Assembly: GCA_029054535.1 (NCBI GenBank)
Contig: JAIDFC010000225.1
Span: forward strand, 1-15,058
Source: Rikenella sp.
Lineage (GTDB): Bacteria > Bacteroidota > Bacteroidia > Bacteroidales > Rikenellaceae
DNA: 15,058 nucleotides
Direction of reading: 5' to 3'
Shown here: positions 7,787 to 14,779 of the stretch, in pieces
Numbering within the stretch: position 1 is the stretch's first letter
How the letters are laid out: each line of letters begins with the position of its first letter
Translations under genes and position numbers: made by a program
Notes under the pieces: model-generated
Seen by the model: the letters and a program-made list of their open reading frames with translations, nothing else
Databases searched by the model: none
Told to the model about the DNA's origin: nothing

Positions 7787-8761
7787 TCAGTACCGAAGTT
7801 TCACATTATCCACCCACAGGCTGTTCCCGACCGTCCCCACATAAGCGCCGCCATAGCTGGACGAGATCTGGAGAATCATATGCGTAGGCTGTTCGTCGGC
7901 CTCGGCCCAGCCGATCTCGCGAATCGGCACCATGCGTCCCTTGCTGTTCCGGCACCAGTAGGCGCGTTCGCCCTCAACCAGCCCCATCTCGGGACGGAAG
8001 GTCGCCGGATCGCGCGTCAGGTCGCCGTAACGGATCTCGATCGCATGGCCGTTGATCCAGGTCGGGGTATTGGTTCCGAATCGTTCGCTGGCGGTCCCCA
8101 CCCGATGCGCATACACGTTCCCCTCGGCATCCTCCCACCGTTTCTGCAGCAACAGAACCACATCCGCATAGTCCTGTCCGGCGACCATCTTCTGCGAACT
8201 GAAGCCGGTGGCTTTGATCCGGTTTTTCGATCCGTCGGTGCGGTACTTGTAGTCCATCACCAGCGCCGTCGGCCGCCCGGTGAACGGAACGCCCTGGTTC
8301 AGCTTGGCTTGCGGATTCTTGGTGTCTTTGATCGGCTCGATCATGTCGCCCAGAAAAATACTCCCCGAAGCCAGCACCGAGATGTTCATCATCCCGAGGA
8401 CTTTGACGGTCTCCATCCGGGTGTCGAGCCGGGCGCACCGTCCGTTTCCGCGTTTCTCCGGAAAGACGGTCGCGCTGCACTTCGTGATGCCGCTCACCTT
8501 GGCCATCACGTTCGAGGTCCCCCACGGCGATCGCGGGTTGCGTCGATACGGCGCGTCGCCGCGAATGGTATCGTCGGGTCCGATCTCGTAAATACGCTGA
8601 ACGTTCCCGCCGATCGCACCCGATTCCTGGATCTCGCGTACCACCCAGTGGTCGAAATCTCCGAATGCGATATTCACGGTTTTCTGTCCGAAGGCGGTCG
8701 CCGACAACCCGGCCGGCACGACTACGGCCGTTGTCAAGATGGCGGTCAAGAGCTTCTTCAT
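7787..8761 (-). CDS. PCMD-domain (putative carbohydrate metabolism) secreted protein
   Basis: A 324-residue protein with an N-terminal signal peptide (MKKLLTAILTTAVVVPAGLS, cleavage near residue 25) and no lipobox, so probably periplasmic or exported. The body resembles the PCMD domain of Bacteroidales: YRRNPRSPWGTSNVMAK, an aromatic and glycine-rich middle with GRPTALVMDYKYR, and a closing strand set ending SLWVDNVKLRY. That ending is typical of carbohydrate-binding jelly-roll-like folds. The function is only predicted in the family (glycan binding or processing). No sugar-utilisation genes (SusC/SusD, glycosidases) lie beside it; the neighbours are an outer-membrane barrel and a lipid A modifying enzyme. 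A -7 box at 8834-8841 makes this the first gene of the operon. Confidence 0.78.
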   Translation of the reverse strand: MKKLLTAILTTAVVVPAGLSATAFGQKTVNIAFGDFDHWVVREIQESGAIGGNVQRIYEIGPDDTIRGDAPYRRNPRSPWGTSNVMAKVSGITKCSATVFPEKRGNGRCARLDTRMETVKVLGMMNISVLASGSIFLGDMIEPIKDTKNPQAKLNQGVPFTGRPTALVMDYKYRTDGSKNRIKATGFSSQKMVAGQDYADVVLLLQKRWEDAEGNVYAHRVGTASERFGTNTPTWINGHAIEIRYGDLTRDPATFRPEMGLVEGERAYWCRNSKGRMVPIREIGWAEADEQPTHMILQISSSYGGAYVGTVGNSLWVDNVKLRY

Positions 8762-8833
8762 ATCCTATCCTCCGTTGCGTTTGCGAGGGAGCTTTGGCGA
8801 GCTCCGCATAGGTTAAAGACGATAGTAATCTTA

Positions 8834-8841
8834 CAAAGATA
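8834..8841 (-). promoter_or_regulatory. Candidate -7 box for the PCMD-barrel-eptA operon
   Basis: The minus strand reads TATCTTTG, an exact TAnnTTTG. It stands 72 bp before the ATG at 8761, giving a 5' leader of roughly 65 nt. No clear -33 TTG was seen. It is the only exact match I found close upstream of this operon. Confidence 0.55.
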
Positions 8842-8941
8842 CGAATTATCCGATGCCAGTCTCGGAATGGCTTCGTATCCTGTCCGGATATGAACAATTT
8901 TGGTTCCGTATTGTGTTTTTCGGGGATTTTTTCTGATTTTT

Positions 8942-8976
8942 CTGCCCGAAACGCTTTTTGAGCGCGTTTCGGGCAG
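8942..8976. other. Perfect 13-bp-arm palindrome in the intergenic region
   Basis: CTGCCCGAAACGC (8942-8954) pairs exactly with GCGTTTCGGGCAG (8964-8976) around a 9-base loop (tttttgagc). On the plus strand T-runs come before the stem, and neither strand has a T-tract after it, so it does not fit an intrinsic terminator. It lies between the promoter of the envelope operon and the FISUMP remnant. Function unknown. Confidence 0.5.
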
Positions 8977-9039
8977 GGTTGATGTGCGGAAAGAAAGACG
9001 ATACGACGTCCCCATGCTTGGTCAACGGCGATCCGAAGG

Positions 9040-9234
9040 ATCTTTTACCCGGCTCCGGGCTTCCGGCATGAGTACTACGGCACATTGTACAGCATCGGCC
9101 GCGGCGGATACGGTTGGACGTCGACGGTTACGGGTAGCGGGGCCTACTTCCATAGTTTCGGTTTCGATTGGGTTATTCCGAATAGCAGCAGTCCTCATGC
9201 ACACGGTCTTCCGTTGCGTTGCCTCCTGGAATAG
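9040..9234 (+). pseudogene. C-terminal remnant of a FISUMP-like (Fibrobacter succinogenes major paralogous domain) surface protein
   Basis: Frame starting at 9040 and ending at the stop TAG (9232-9234) gives 64 residues: IFYPAPGFRHEYYGTLYSIG, then a G-Y-G-W-T-S-T segment, then a tail ending HGLPLRCLLE. This is the pattern of the last repeat of FISUMP-type proteins, common in Bacteroidales: FPAxGYR, a GTL step, a YWSSS-like aromatic block, then GxSVRCVxE before the stop. In-frame codons before 9040 do not resemble the family and there is no suitable start, so only the 3' end survives. It is the only plus-strand coding trace in the minus-strand block from 316 to 12797. A short hairpin GTGCCG/CGGCAC (9239-9252) follows the stop and may be part of the old gene end. 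The rest of the gene is missing from this window. Confidence 0.7.
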
Positions 9235-9383
9235 GGAGGTGCCGCTCGGCACGCGAAAACTGGACTTTGCTCGGAAGCTTTCGCTGGCGGCGACCCTTTT
9301 ACCTAGACTCAACAACCTCCTCTACCCTACCTACTTTGACCGCGCGCCGGCCCGATAGGCCCCGAAAACCGGACCTCAGCGAA

Positions 9384-9422
9384 AAGAGGGTTCCCGTTCC
9401 TTATAAGAACAGAAACCCTCTT
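9384..9422 (-). terminator. Intrinsic terminator behind nrdJ
   Basis: Read on the minus strand, AAGAGGGTT pairs with AACCCTCTT. An inner GTTC/GAAC pair extends the stem across small mismatches, and TTTT follows. It begins 36 bp after the nrdJ stop, the expected place for the end of the nrdJ transcript. Confidence 0.7.
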
Positions 9423-9457
9423 GCCCAAGATCTCGCCTAAACAACCTGCCTCCCGCA

Positions 9458-11992
9458 TCAACCGCACTTCGAGTGCCCGCAATTCGTACAAACCAGACAC
9501 CCCTCCTGATACACCAACGCCTCCTGGCCGCACTCCGGACACTTCTTCCCCCCCTTCGGCTTGGTCCCGTTCGGGATGTACTTATGGAGCGCCCGCGCCA
9601 CCCCGTTTTTCCAGGTGTTGATCGTATCGCTGTTGAGCCGCAGCGACGAGACCAGGTTCACCACGTCGATCGGCGGCATCCCCGTCCGCAGAACCCCCGA
9701 GATCAGCTTCGCGTAGTTCCAGAACTCCTCGTCGAACAGGCGCGAAATCCCCCCCACCGTATTCACATACCCGTACTTGTCCTTGTATTGGAAATCATAC
9801 CGCTTGGTACCGTCCTTTTCGATCACCTTGATGATATTTCCCTTCTTGATCGTCTTCGGGAAGTAGAGCGCATCCTCGTCGACCTTCCCCGTAAAGATTT
9901 CGTACGGTTTGTGGTTATACAGCCCGACGAAAGCGATCCAGTCCTCCGGCCCGTTCTTGAACCGCACGACATCCGCCTCGAGCGACATCGGCCGGGAAGC
10001 CGGCACACCATCCTCCTCCTGCTCCTTTTTCTTTTCTTTCTTGACCAGCACCCCGGCCCGACTCCCGTCGCGATAGACCGTAACCCCCTTGCAGCCCGAC
10101 CGCCAAGCCGTCCGGTAGACCTCGTCCACCAGCGCCTCCGAGACGTCGTTCGGCAGGTTGACCGTTACCGAGATCGAGTGATCGACCCACTTCTGCATCG
10201 CCCCCTGCATCTTGACCTTCGCCACCCAGTCGATGTCGTTCGACGTGGCGTTGTGGTACGGCGACTCCGCCACCAGCGCATCCACCTCCTTGTCCGAGAG
10301 TTTTTTGATCTGTTCGTCCGTGAGCCCCTTATTGACCCGCACCCAGGTCAGGAAGTGGTGGTGATATACGTTGTACTCCTCCCACGAATCCCCCACGTCG
10401 TCCACGAACGTTACGTTGACGCTCTTGTCGCTCGGATTGACCTTCCGCCTCCGCTTGTAGACCGGCAAAAACACCGGTTCGATCCCCGAAGTGGTCTGCG
10501 TCATCAGCGAGGTCGTCCCCGTCGGTGCGATCGTGAGCATCGCCACGTTCCGCCGCCCCTGTTTCACCATCCGGTCGTAGAGTTTCGGATCGGCCTCGCG
10601 GATGCGTTGAATCATCGGATTCCCCGCCTCGCGTTCCGCATCGTACATCTCGAACGCGCCCCGTTCGCCGGCCATCTCGACCGAAGCCCGATACGCCTCC
10701 ACCGCCAGCGTCTTCTGCAAATCCGCCGCAAAGGCGATCGCCTCGTCCGACCCGTACCGCAGCCCCAGCGCAGCCAGCATATCCCCCTCGGCCGTAATCC
10801 CGAGGCCGGTCCGCCGCCCCATCAACGCCTTGGTCCGGATCTTCCCCCAAAGCTCCCGCTCCACTCGGCGAATATCCGCCTCTTCCGGATCGTTCTCGAT
10901 CTTGGCGATAATGGCATCCACCTTTTCGAGCTCGATGTCGATGATGTCGTCCATCATCCGCATCGCCTTCCGCACATGCTTCTTGAACTTATTGGTATCG
11001 AACCGCGCCTGCGGCGTGAACGGTTTGTCGACGTAGCTGTACAAGTTGAGCGCCAACAGTCGGCAACTGTCGTACGGACACAACGGAATCTCGCCGCACG
11101 GATTCGTAGAAACCGTCCGGAACCCGAGATCGGCATAGCAGTCCGGCACCGACTCCCGAATAATGGTATCCCAGAACAAAACCCCCGGTTCGGCCGATTT
11201 CCAAGCGTTGTGCACGATCTTCTTCCACAGCGCGGCGGCATCGATCTCCCCCGACACCATCGGTTTATCGCCCGTAATCGGGAACTGCTGCTTATACGGC
11301 TTCCCATCAATGGCCGCCTGCATGAACTCGTCGTCCACCTTGATCGAAACGTTGGCCCCGGTAACCTTCCCCTGCTCCAACTTGGCGTCGATAAACCGCT
11401 CCGCATCCGGGTGCTTGATCGACAAAGAGAGCATCAACGCCCCCCGCCGTCCGTCCTGCGCCACTTCGCGCGTGGAGTTCGAGTACCGTTCCATAAACGG
11501 CACGATCCCGGTCGATGTCAAAGCCGAATTGAGCACCGGACTCCCCGTCGGCCGAATATGCGACAAGTCATGCCCCACCCCGCCCCGACGCTTCATCAAC
11601 TGCACCTGCTCCTCGTCGATCCGAATAATCCCGCCATACGAATCGGCCGGCTTCTCATGCCCAATCACGAAACAGTTCGATATCGACGCGATCTGCAAAT
11701 CGTTCCCGATCCCGGTCATCGGCCCACCCTGCGGAACCGCATACTTGAACCCGTCCAACAACTCCCGAATCTCGGCCTTGGTCATCGGATTGGGATACTT
11801 CTGCTCGATCCGCTCCAACTCGGCCGCGATCCGCTCGTGCATCTGCTCCGGCGAACACTCGTAAATCTTACCGAACGAATCCTTCAACGCGTACTTCGTT
11901 ACCCACACCGTCGCAGCCAACTCGTCCCCATGGAAATACTCCCTCGCCCCAGCCACGGCCTCTTCATAGGTGTATTGCTTCAACTCTGCCAT
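9458..11992 (-). CDS. nrdJ: Vitamin B12-dependent (class II) ribonucleotide reductase
   Basis: An 844-residue enzyme that uses adenosylcobalamin to start the radical reduction of ribonucleotides, independent of oxygen. Visible catalytic set: Cys107 in SISNCFVIG, the NPCGEIPL loop with Asn297, Cys299 (thiyl radical) and Glu301, and Cys310 in SCRLLALNL. The spacing resembles the Thermotoga maritima enzyme (Cys134, Cys322, Glu324, Cys333). TIAPTGTTSLM is the substrate phosphate loop. The C-terminus carries a cysteine cluster (CPEC at 818-821, Cys832, 835, 838, 843) suited to zinc binding and re-reduction of the active site. Start ATG 11992 gives MAELKQYTYEEA, a normal NrdJ beginning. Its template (plus) strand looks much richer in C than that of nrdD. 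Repeat locus A ends 25 bp before the start codon. No cobalamin riboswitch was recognised upstream. Confidence 0.97.
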   Translation of the reverse strand: MAELKQYTYEEAVAGAREYFHGDELAATVWVTKYALKDSFGKIYECSPEQMHERIAAELERIEQKYPNPMTKAEIRELLDGFKYAVPQGGPMTGIGNDLQIASISNCFVIGHEKPADSYGGIIRIDEEQVQLMKRRGGVGHDLSHIRPTGSPVLNSALTSTGIVPFMERYSNSTREVAQDGRRGALMLSLSIKHPDAERFIDAKLEQGKVTGANVSIKVDDEFMQAAIDGKPYKQQFPITGDKPMVSGEIDAAALWKKIVHNAWKSAEPGVLFWDTIIRESVPDCYADLGFRTVSTNPCGEIPLCPYDSCRLLALNLYSYVDKPFTPQARFDTNKFKKHVRKAMRMMDDIIDIELEKVDAIIAKIENDPEEADIRRVERELWGKIRTKALMGRRTGLGITAEGDMLAALGLRYGSDEAIAFAADLQKTLAVEAYRASVEMAGERGAFEMYDAEREAGNPMIQRIREADPKLYDRMVKQGRRNVAMLTIAPTGTTSLMTQTTSGIEPVFLPVYKRRRKVNPSDKSVNVTFVDDVGDSWEEYNVYHHHFLTWVRVNKGLTDEQIKKLSDKEVDALVAESPYHNATSNDIDWVAKVKMQGAMQKWVDHSISVTVNLPNDVSEALVDEVYRTAWRSGCKGVTVYRDGSRAGVLVKKEKKKEQEEDGVPASRPMSLEADVVRFKNGPEDWIAFVGLYNHKPYEIFTGKVDEDALYFPKTIKKGNIIKVIEKDGTKRYDFQYKDKYGYVNTVGGISRLFDEEFWNYAKLISGVLRTGMPPIDVVNLVSSLRLNSDTINTWKNGVARALHKYIPNGTKPKGGKKCPECGQEALVYQEGCLVCTNCGHSKCG

Positions 11993-12016
11993 TATAAATG
12001 ATGGTATTTTTCAAAG

Positions 12017-12333
12017 GTTCTATTTTTTGATACCTGTGCTTTAGCTACAGGAGGGTACTGTTCTTTTTGTGAACAAAAAGAACCAAAAAAACTTTAGCAC
12101 GCATCCCTACGGGATGCTCTGGCCGTGTCAGCCTGGTGCTTTGGGTGGGGTGTTCCGGCGCGGCGCGTAAGTTAATTACAGCCTAAGCGCGCCCGCCGAG
12201 AAAGCCCCACCCACAACCCTGAGGATTGCGGAGCCTAAGGCGTAGCGTAGCTAGTTAAAAGTTTTTGGTGCCGCTTTTTTCAAAAAGCGGCAGTTCTGTA
12301 CTGTAGCCAAACACGGATTGCAAAAAATAGAAC
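12017..12333. repeat. Palindromic element, locus A, with long terminal inverted repeats
   Basis: Both ends begin with the same sequence in opposite directions: GTTCTATTTTTTG (12017-12029) and its exact reverse complement (12321-12333). Each end folds: GTTCTTTTTGT/ACAAAAAGAAC with loop GA (12060-12083) on the left and GCCGCTTTTT/AAAAAGCGGC with loop TC (12270-12291) on the right. The stems differ, but pairing is perfect in both. Inside are a small hairpin GCATCCC-tac-GGGATGC (12101-12117) and a long hairpin with TGGGTGGGG (12142-12150) pairing CCCCACCCA (12205-12213) around a GCGCG/CGCGC core. There is no open frame resembling a transposase. It fills most of the gap between folB and nrdJ. Confidence 0.75.
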
Positions 12334-12354
12334 GGTTAAAAAGACAATTTTACG

Positions 12355-12362
12355 CAAAGGTA
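12355..12362 (-). promoter_or_regulatory. Candidate distal -7 box for nrdJ
   Basis: The minus strand reads TACCTTTG, an exact TAnnTTTG, about 360 bp before nrdJ and just outside repeat locus A. A transcript from here would carry the whole element as its leader. A second, weaker candidate (AACCTTTG, 12012-12019, one mismatch) lies at the nrdJ-side edge of the element, 20 bp before the start codon. Which one is used cannot be told from sequence. Confidence 0.4.
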
Positions 12363-12395
12363 ATGGGTAATTTTCGGAGGGAGGAGAGAGAGGCG

Positions 12396-12421
12396 AAAAA
12401 ATTTATTAACAATTGATTAAT
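12396..12421 (-). terminator. Weak AT-rich terminator candidate behind folB
   Basis: On the minus strand an AT-only stem ATTAA/TTAAT (12405-12421) is followed within a few bases by TTTTTT (12396-12401). It lies 20-45 bp after the folB stop. The stem is short and has no GC pairs, so support is limited. Confidence 0.3.
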
Positions 12422-12440
12422 CGACTGAATACCAATATGG

Positions 12441-12797
12441 TTAGTCTTCCGTAACGAGACTAACTCGTTCAACCTGACCGCCTAAGGGGGGGGCGAGTTT
12501 GGAGACCTTCAGGCAGAGTCGCCCCATAGTCGGGAAGCGTTCTCGGAGTCGGGCGACGATCCGGTCCGAGAGGTGTTCCAGGAGTCGCGACGGGATCTCC
12601 ATCTGCTCCCGCACGCATTCGTAGACGTCGAGATAGCTGATCGTGTCCTCCAGCTCGTCGGTGCGTGCCGCCGGGCCGCTCTCCACCTCGAACCACAGGT
12701 CTACCCGGAAGCGGTTTCCGACCCGCTGCTCCTCGTCGTAATGGCCGTGAAAGGCATAGAACTCCATGTTTTCCAACTCGATCGTTGTCTTTCTCAT
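12441..12797 (-). CDS. folB: Dihydroneopterin aldolase
   Basis: A 118-residue cytoplasmic enzyme of folate synthesis that splits dihydroneopterin into 6-hydroxymethyl-dihydropterin and glycolaldehyde. Family features: MEFYAFHGHYDEEQRVGNRF near the start with Glu22, a DTISYLDVYE strand-helix, LLEHLSDRIVARL in the pterin-binding helix region, and KLAPPLGG with Lys100, the catalytic lysine of the KxxPP motif. Length is typical (about 120 residues). The start at 12797 gives MRKTTIELENMEFYAFHG, matching the usual beginning. The gene is divergent from glnS, with repeat locus C filling the space between the two promoters. A -7 box at 12824-12831 fits this start. No other folate gene is nearby. Confidence 0.94.
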   Translation of the reverse strand: MRKTTIELENMEFYAFHGHYDEEQRVGNRFRVDLWFEVESGPAARTDELEDTISYLDVYECVREQMEIPSRLLEHLSDRIVARLRERFPTMGRLCLKVSKLAPPLGGQVERVSLVTED

Positions 12798-12823
12798 CGC
12801 TCTTTTGCTTTGATTTCAGCCTA

Positions 12824-12831
12824 CAAAGCTA
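12824..12831 (-). promoter_or_regulatory. Candidate -7 box for folB
   Basis: The minus strand reads TAGCTTTG, an exact TAnnTTTG, 27 bp before the folB ATG. A TTTG (12847-12850 on the minus strand) lies 15 bp further upstream, a little closer than the usual -33 spacing. This TTTG lies inside the terminal repeat of locus C. Confidence 0.6.
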
Positions 12832-12833
12832 TC

Positions 12834-13060
12834 GGTTTTTGCTTTGCAAACCGGAGGAGGCTGTTCTTTTTGTGAAGATTTCGGAACGAAAACGCCGCCG
12901 GGCCCCGAGAAATTTCCGACTCGGAGAGTCGGGCGCCCGACGCCACCCCCGGCGGAGGGTCGCCACTCGCGCAGCTCGCTGGGCGCCTCCGCTGGCGTCG
13001 GGGGTAATAAATTTTTCGGAACAAAAAGAGCGGTTCCAACCTGTCGTACAGACAAAAAAC
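12834..13060. repeat. Palindromic element, locus C, between divergent folB and glnS promoters
   Basis: The ends are imperfect inverted repeats. The left reads ggtttttgctttgcaaaccgg, then ctgttctttttgt. The right, in reverse complement, reads gttttttgtctgtacgacagg, then ccgctctttttgt. The left shares CTGTTCTTTTTGTGAA with locus A. Inside are a small hairpin CCGACTC-gga-GAGTCGG (12916-12932) and a long hairpin: CCCGACGCCA (12936-12945) pairs perfectly with TGGCGTCGGG (12993-13002), and after a 6-base bulge GCGGAGG (12952-12958) pairs with CCTCCGC (12986-12992). The element fills the space between the two outward -7 boxes, so the -33 regions of both promoters fall inside it. Confidence 0.7.
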
Positions 13061-13061
13061 A

Positions 13062-13069
13062 TATCTTTG
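13062..13069 (+). promoter_or_regulatory. Candidate -7 box for glnS
   Basis: The plus strand reads TATCTTTG, an exact TAnnTTTG, 28 bp before the glnS ATG at 13098. No clear -33 TTG was found at the usual distance. The region where it should be lies in the right terminal repeat of locus C. Confidence 0.6.
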
Positions 13070-13097
13070 TACGATAAGACCAAAGCGACACAGCGTT

Positions 13098-14765
13098 ATG
13101 GAAAGCAGCGAGAAGCTCAATTTTATAGAAGAGATCATCGAACAGTCGATCGCCGCCGGCGAGCCGCGCGTGCACACCCGTTTTCCGCCCGAGCCGAACG
13201 GGTACCTGCATATCGGCCATGCGAAGTCCATTTGTCTGAACTTCGGGATGGCACGGAAGTACGGCGGAAAGTGTAACCTGCGGTTCGACGATACTAATCC
13301 TGTGAAAGAGGATGTCGAGTATGTCGATTCGATCAAGGAGGATATCCGGTGGTTGGGGTTCGAGTGGGCCGAGGAGCATTACGCTTCGGATTATTTCGAG
13401 CAGCTGTACGATTGGGCCGTGGAATTGATCCGAAAAGGGCTGGCCTATGTGGACGACCAGACCCAGGAGGAGATTCGGCTGGGGCGCGGGACCGTTACGC
13501 AGCCGGGGACCAATAGTCCGTGGCGGGACCGGTCGGTGGAAGAGAACTTGAAACTCTTCGCCGAAATGCGCGAAGGGAAATACAAGGATGGCGAGAAAGT
13601 TTTGCGGGCCAAGATCGACATGGCCCATCCGAACATGCTGATGCGCGACCCGTTGATGTATCGCATCATCCACGCCCATCACCACAGGACGGGCGACCGG
13701 TGGTGCATTTATCCGATGTACGACTATGCGCACGGCGAGAGCGACTCGATCGAACGGATCACCCACTCGATCTGTACGCTGGAGTTCGACGTCCACCGGC
13801 CGCTGTACGACTGGTTCATCGAGCAGCTGGGGATCTTCCCGAGCCATCAGTACGAATTCGCGCGGCTCAACCTGACCAACACCGTGATGAGCAAACGCAA
13901 ACTGCTTCAGCTCGTCAAAGAGGGCTATGTCAGCGGTTGGGACGACCCTCGGATGCCCACCATCTGCGGCTTGCGGCGGCGGGGGTATACGCCGGAATCG
14001 ATCCGGATGTTCGCCGAAAAGGTGGGGGTGGCGAAACGCGACAACATCATCGACCTCGGATTACTGGAGTGGTGCGTGCGCGAGGACCTGAACAAAACGG
14101 CACTGCGGAGGATGGCGGTGCTCGATCCGATCAAGGTGGTGATTACCAACTACCCGGAAGGGCAGGTCGAACAGCTCGAATGCGTCAACAACCCGGAGGA
14201 CGAAGCGGCCGGGAGACGACGGGTTCCGTTCGGTCGGGAGCTCTACATCGAACGCGACGACTTCATGGAAGAACCGCCCAAGAAATTCTTCCGGCTCAGA
14301 CCAGGGGGCGAGGTGCGGCTGCGCTACGGCTACCTCATCCGATGCGACGAGGTCGTGAAAGACCCGGCCTCGGGCGAAATCACGGAACTGCGCTGTACGT
14401 ACGATCCGCTGTCGCTGGGCGGCGGCTCGTCGGACGGACGGAAAGTCAAGGGGATCATCCACTGGGTATCGGCCGAGCATGCGGTGCCGGCCGAGGTGCG
14501 GCTTTTCGACCGCCTGTTCGCGGTCGAAAGCCCGGACGAGGTACAGACGGAAGGCGGATCGTTCCTCGACAACCTCAATCCGGACTCGCTCCGGACGGTG
14601 CGCGCGCTCTGCGAACCGGCCTTGGCCGACGCCGCTCCCGGCGACAAGTTCCAGTTCGAACGCTTAGGCTACTTCTGTGCCGACAGCGACTCGAAACCGG
14701 GCGCCCCGGTCTTCAACCGGACGGTCGGACTCAAGGACTCTTGGGCTAAAATTGCAGCTAAATAA
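13098..14765 (+). CDS. glnS: Glutaminyl-tRNA synthetase
   Basis: A 555-residue class I aminoacyl-tRNA synthetase that charges tRNA-Gln directly; the E. coli enzyme has 554 residues. Signature HIGH at residues 38-41 within [14 protein letters not shown], and the KMSKS-type motif MSKRK at 264-268 after [21 protein letters not shown] and the [15 protein letters not shown] stretch are typical of GlnRS rather than GluRS. The C-terminal half has the two anticodon-binding beta-barrels expected from its length, with no added or lost domain. The start ATG at 13098 ([14 protein letters not shown]) is 28 bp from a good -7 box. It is the only complete plus-strand gene, divergent from folB. Repeat locus B begins 15 bp after its stop and no ordinary terminator precedes it. 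Confidence 0.97.
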   Translation: MESSEKLNFIEEIIEQSIAAGEPRVHTRFPPEPNGYLHIGHAKSICLNFGMARKYGGKCNLRFDDTNPVKEDVEYVDSIKEDIRWLGFEWAEEHYASDYFEQLYDWAVELIRKGLAYVDDQTQEEIRLGRGTVTQPGTNSPWRDRSVEENLKLFAEMREGKYKDGEKVLRAKIDMAHPNMLMRDPLMYRIIHAHHHRTGDRWCIYPMYDYAHGESDSIERITHSICTLEFDVHRPLYDWFIEQLGIFPSHQYEFARLNLTNTVMSKRKLLQLVKEGYVSGWDDPRMPTICGLRRRGYTPESIRMFAEKVGVAKRDNIIDLGLLEWCVREDLNKTALRRMAVLDPIKVVITNYPEGQVEQLECVNNPEDEAAGRRRVPFGRELYIERDDFMEEPPKKFFRLRPGGEVRLRYGYLIRCDEVVKDPASGEITELRCTYDPLSLGGGSSDGRKVKGIIHWVSAEHAVPAEVRLFDRLFAVESPDEVQTEGGSFLDNLNPDSLRTVRALCEPALADAAPGDKFQFERLGYFCADSDSKPGAPVFNRTVGLKDSWAKIAAK

Positions 14766-14779
14766 TAACATGATGTATT

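Noticed and set aside
9473..12001. Open frame of 842 codons fully antisense to nrdJ
   Set aside because: Its length follows from the codon bias of nrdJ. The translation is dominated by Pro, Arg, His and Leu with no domain pattern, while nrdJ on the other strand has all its catalytic motifs.
12012..12361. 7-bp direct repeat CAAAGGT flanking element A as a target-site duplication
   Set aside because: The right copy is about 20 bp beyond the end of the terminal repeat, and CAAAGGT also matches the -7 box pattern, so duplication by insertion is not supported.
11993..12440. Cobalamin riboswitch in front of nrdJ
   Set aside because: Considered because NrdJ needs B12, but no B12-box-like sequence was recognised; the gap is taken up by palindromic element A.
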